A stretch of 64,000 nt of DNA from Mycobacterium sp. SMC-8 (lineage in GTDB: Bacteria > Actinomycetota > Actinomycetes > Mycobacteriales > Mycobacteriaceae). The DNA lies in NCBI RefSeq assembly GCF_025263565.1, contig NZ_CP079865.1, positions 310,001 to 374,000 on the forward strand, given 5' to 3'. The notes under the pieces were generated by a model. It searched no databases. It was not told the origin of the DNA and worked only from the letters and a program-made list of their open reading frames with translations. The position numbers were made by a program, and so were the translations under genes. How positions within the stretch are numbered: the first letter of the stretch is position 1; every line of letters begins with the position of its first letter. Shown one piece after another: positions 63,250 through 64,000 of the stretch.

Positions 63250-63696
63250 ATGAGCGATCTTCCCGAGTGGGCGCGTCGCCTGGACCTCTCCCCGCACCCG
63301 GAAGGGGGCTGGTTCAAGGAAACCTGGCGCAGCGATCTGACGATCCCGCAGTCGGCGTTGCCTCCGGATTACGCCGGGGTCCGCAACGCGGGAACGGCGA
63401 TCCTGTACCTGCTCATGCCGGGGCAGCAGTCCGCCTGGCACACCGTGCGCAGCGCCGAACTGTGGCTGTACCACTTCGGCGGGCCACTGCTGCTGGAGGT
63501 CGGTGCCCAGCAGGAATCGGCGACCACCCACCTCCTCGGCGCCGACCTCGACGCGGGCGAGATCCCGCAGTTCGTCGTGCCGCCCGGGCACTGGCAGCGC
63601 GCCCGCCCCCGCGACGCCCAGCCCTGCCTGGTGAGCTGCGTGGTGGTCCCGGGATTCGATTTCGCCGACTTCGCGCTCGGCGCCTCTACCGACTGA
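63250..63696 (+). CDS. cupin DUF985-type protein
   Basis: 148 residues. PF06172-like double-stranded beta-helix with LDLSPHPEGGWFKETWRSDL near the start, WHTVRSAELWLYHFGGPLLL and VVPPGHWQRARPRD. The two His of WHTVRSAELWLYH and a Glu fit a cupin metal site. Small-molecule isomerase or sensor role in relatives is not settled. Confidence 0.85.
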   Translation: MSDLPEWARRLDLSPHPEGGWFKETWRSDLTIPQSALPPDYAGVRNAGTAILYLLMPGQQSAWHTVRSAELWLYHFGGPLLLEVGAQQESATTHLLGADLDAGEIPQFVVPPGHWQRARPRDAQPCLVSCVVVPGFDFADFALGASTD

Positions 63697-64000
63697 ACAG
63701 CTCCACCGCGGCCGAGCCCAGGGCCGCATTGCCGGCGGCGGCGGCACCGTCGGGCATCTGCAGCGTGTCCTCCAGGCCGATGCGCGTCTGCAGCCCCCGT
63801 ACCCCGGCGTGTTGCAGCAGCGGCCAACAACTGGCGTCGAATCCGTGCAACAGAATCGGCGCCGGCGAGTTCGCTGCGGCGACGATGCCCAGCAGTTCGT
63901 CGGCCGTCGCCGTGTCGGCGTCCGACCCGAGTTCGATCATCACGCGCATGCAGTGCTGCGCGATGCCCGAGGCCGCCCAGGACTGCGCCGCCTCGGCGTG
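63686..64000 (-). CDS. BKACE (beta-keto acid cleavage enzyme, DUF849), C-terminal part
   Basis: The gene enters from the right edge; 104 residues are present. Seen: HGFDASCWPLLQHAGVRGLQ, TRIGLEDTLQMPDGA and NAALGSAAVELFSR. IGLEDTL is a fixed motif near the C-terminus of BKACE proteins, which cleave beta-keto acids with acetyl-CoA and release acetoacetate or similar. The last 11 bases overlap the cupin gene. Confidence 0.75.
   Translation of the reverse strand, partial: HAEAAQSWAASGIAQHCMRVMIELGSDADTATADELLGIVAAANSPAPILLHGFDASCWPLLQHAGVRGLQTRIGLEDTLQMPDGAAAAGNAALGSAAVELFSR

Overview
The window is a high-GC actinobacterial chromosome segment that I read as Mycobacterium sensu lato, probably a fast-growing Mycolicibacterium. 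The evidence is gene content and order. From left to right it largely follows, from memory, the M. tuberculosis H37Rv stretch Rv0957 to Rv0924c: purH, purN, perM, a DUF5336 protein, an F420-type oxidoreductase, sucD, sucC, an M23 peptidase, uvrD1, chorismate mutase, pgi, an SDR, an Fpg-like glycosylase, an F420-type oxidoreductase, ligD, ku, an SDR, a DapB-like protein and mntH. Shorter blocks then resemble the sigK/rskA region and Rv0914c-Rv0913c. No locus-tag statement here was checked by search.

Layout. 1-1.6 kb: the edge of a possible transposase and two tandem GntR/FCD regulators. 1.6-7 kb: a leftward operon DUF5336 -> perM -> purN -> purH -> Lpq-type lipoprotein. 7-10.8 kb: two LLM flavin/F420 enzymes and a thiolase-fold protein. 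10.9-13.1 kb: a two-gene ATPase module of unknown role. 13-20 kb: succinyl-CoA synthetase, envelope peptidase, UvrD1 and chorismate mutase with a probable attenuator. 20-28.5 kb: SGNH acyltransferase, succinate-semialdehyde dehydrogenase, pgi, an XRE/membrane pair, SDR, Fpg-like glycosylase and a holin-like protein. 28.5-36 kb: AurF-like diiron oxygenase plus DUF4873, an F420 enzyme, glycosyltransferase, methyltransferase, two gene remnants, VOC protein, RNase HI and TetR. 36-39.4 kb: a 13E12-type HNH gene and a complete IS3-family element. 39.4-43.7 kb: the NHEJ pair ligD/ku with a PfkB kinase between them. 43.9-48.8 kb: SDR/DapB-like pair, small secreted proteins, mntH and a two-domain gamma-glutamyl enzyme. 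48.8-51.6 kb: SigK promoter, DUF1365, sigK, rskA and a deleted carboxylate-amine ligase. 51.7-56 kb: LLM enzyme, cytochrome-oxidase-like genes, tRNA-Arg(CCU) and an aldehyde dehydrogenase. 56-64 kb: secreted proteins, hemophore-like protein, GAF-ANTAR, thiolase/carotenoid oxygenase/HxlR operon, Hsp20 with a CIRCE element, GNAT, cupin and a truncated BKACE gene.

Control elements visible by eye link distant genes. Four boxes fit the KstR consensus TnnAACnnGTTnnA; they precede two LLM oxidoreductases, the thiolase-fold gene and the SDR/DapB-like pair, which suggests a dispersed sterol or lipid catabolic set. Also visible are a near-perfect CRP box (sucC / M23), a one-mismatch LexA box (13E12), a textbook SigK promoter, a CIRCE box (hsp20), a DtxR-like dyad (mntH), a self-operator inside an XRE promoter, and a Phe/Tyr leader peptide before chorismate mutase. 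Decay is visible too: four pseudogenes, one IS and an apparently shortened sigK locus.

Best candidates for something undescribed are the ATPase pair with its MarR-like C-terminus, the gamma-glutamylcyclotransferase/poly-gamma-glutamate hydrolase fusion, and the AurF/DUF4873 unit with tandem operators.
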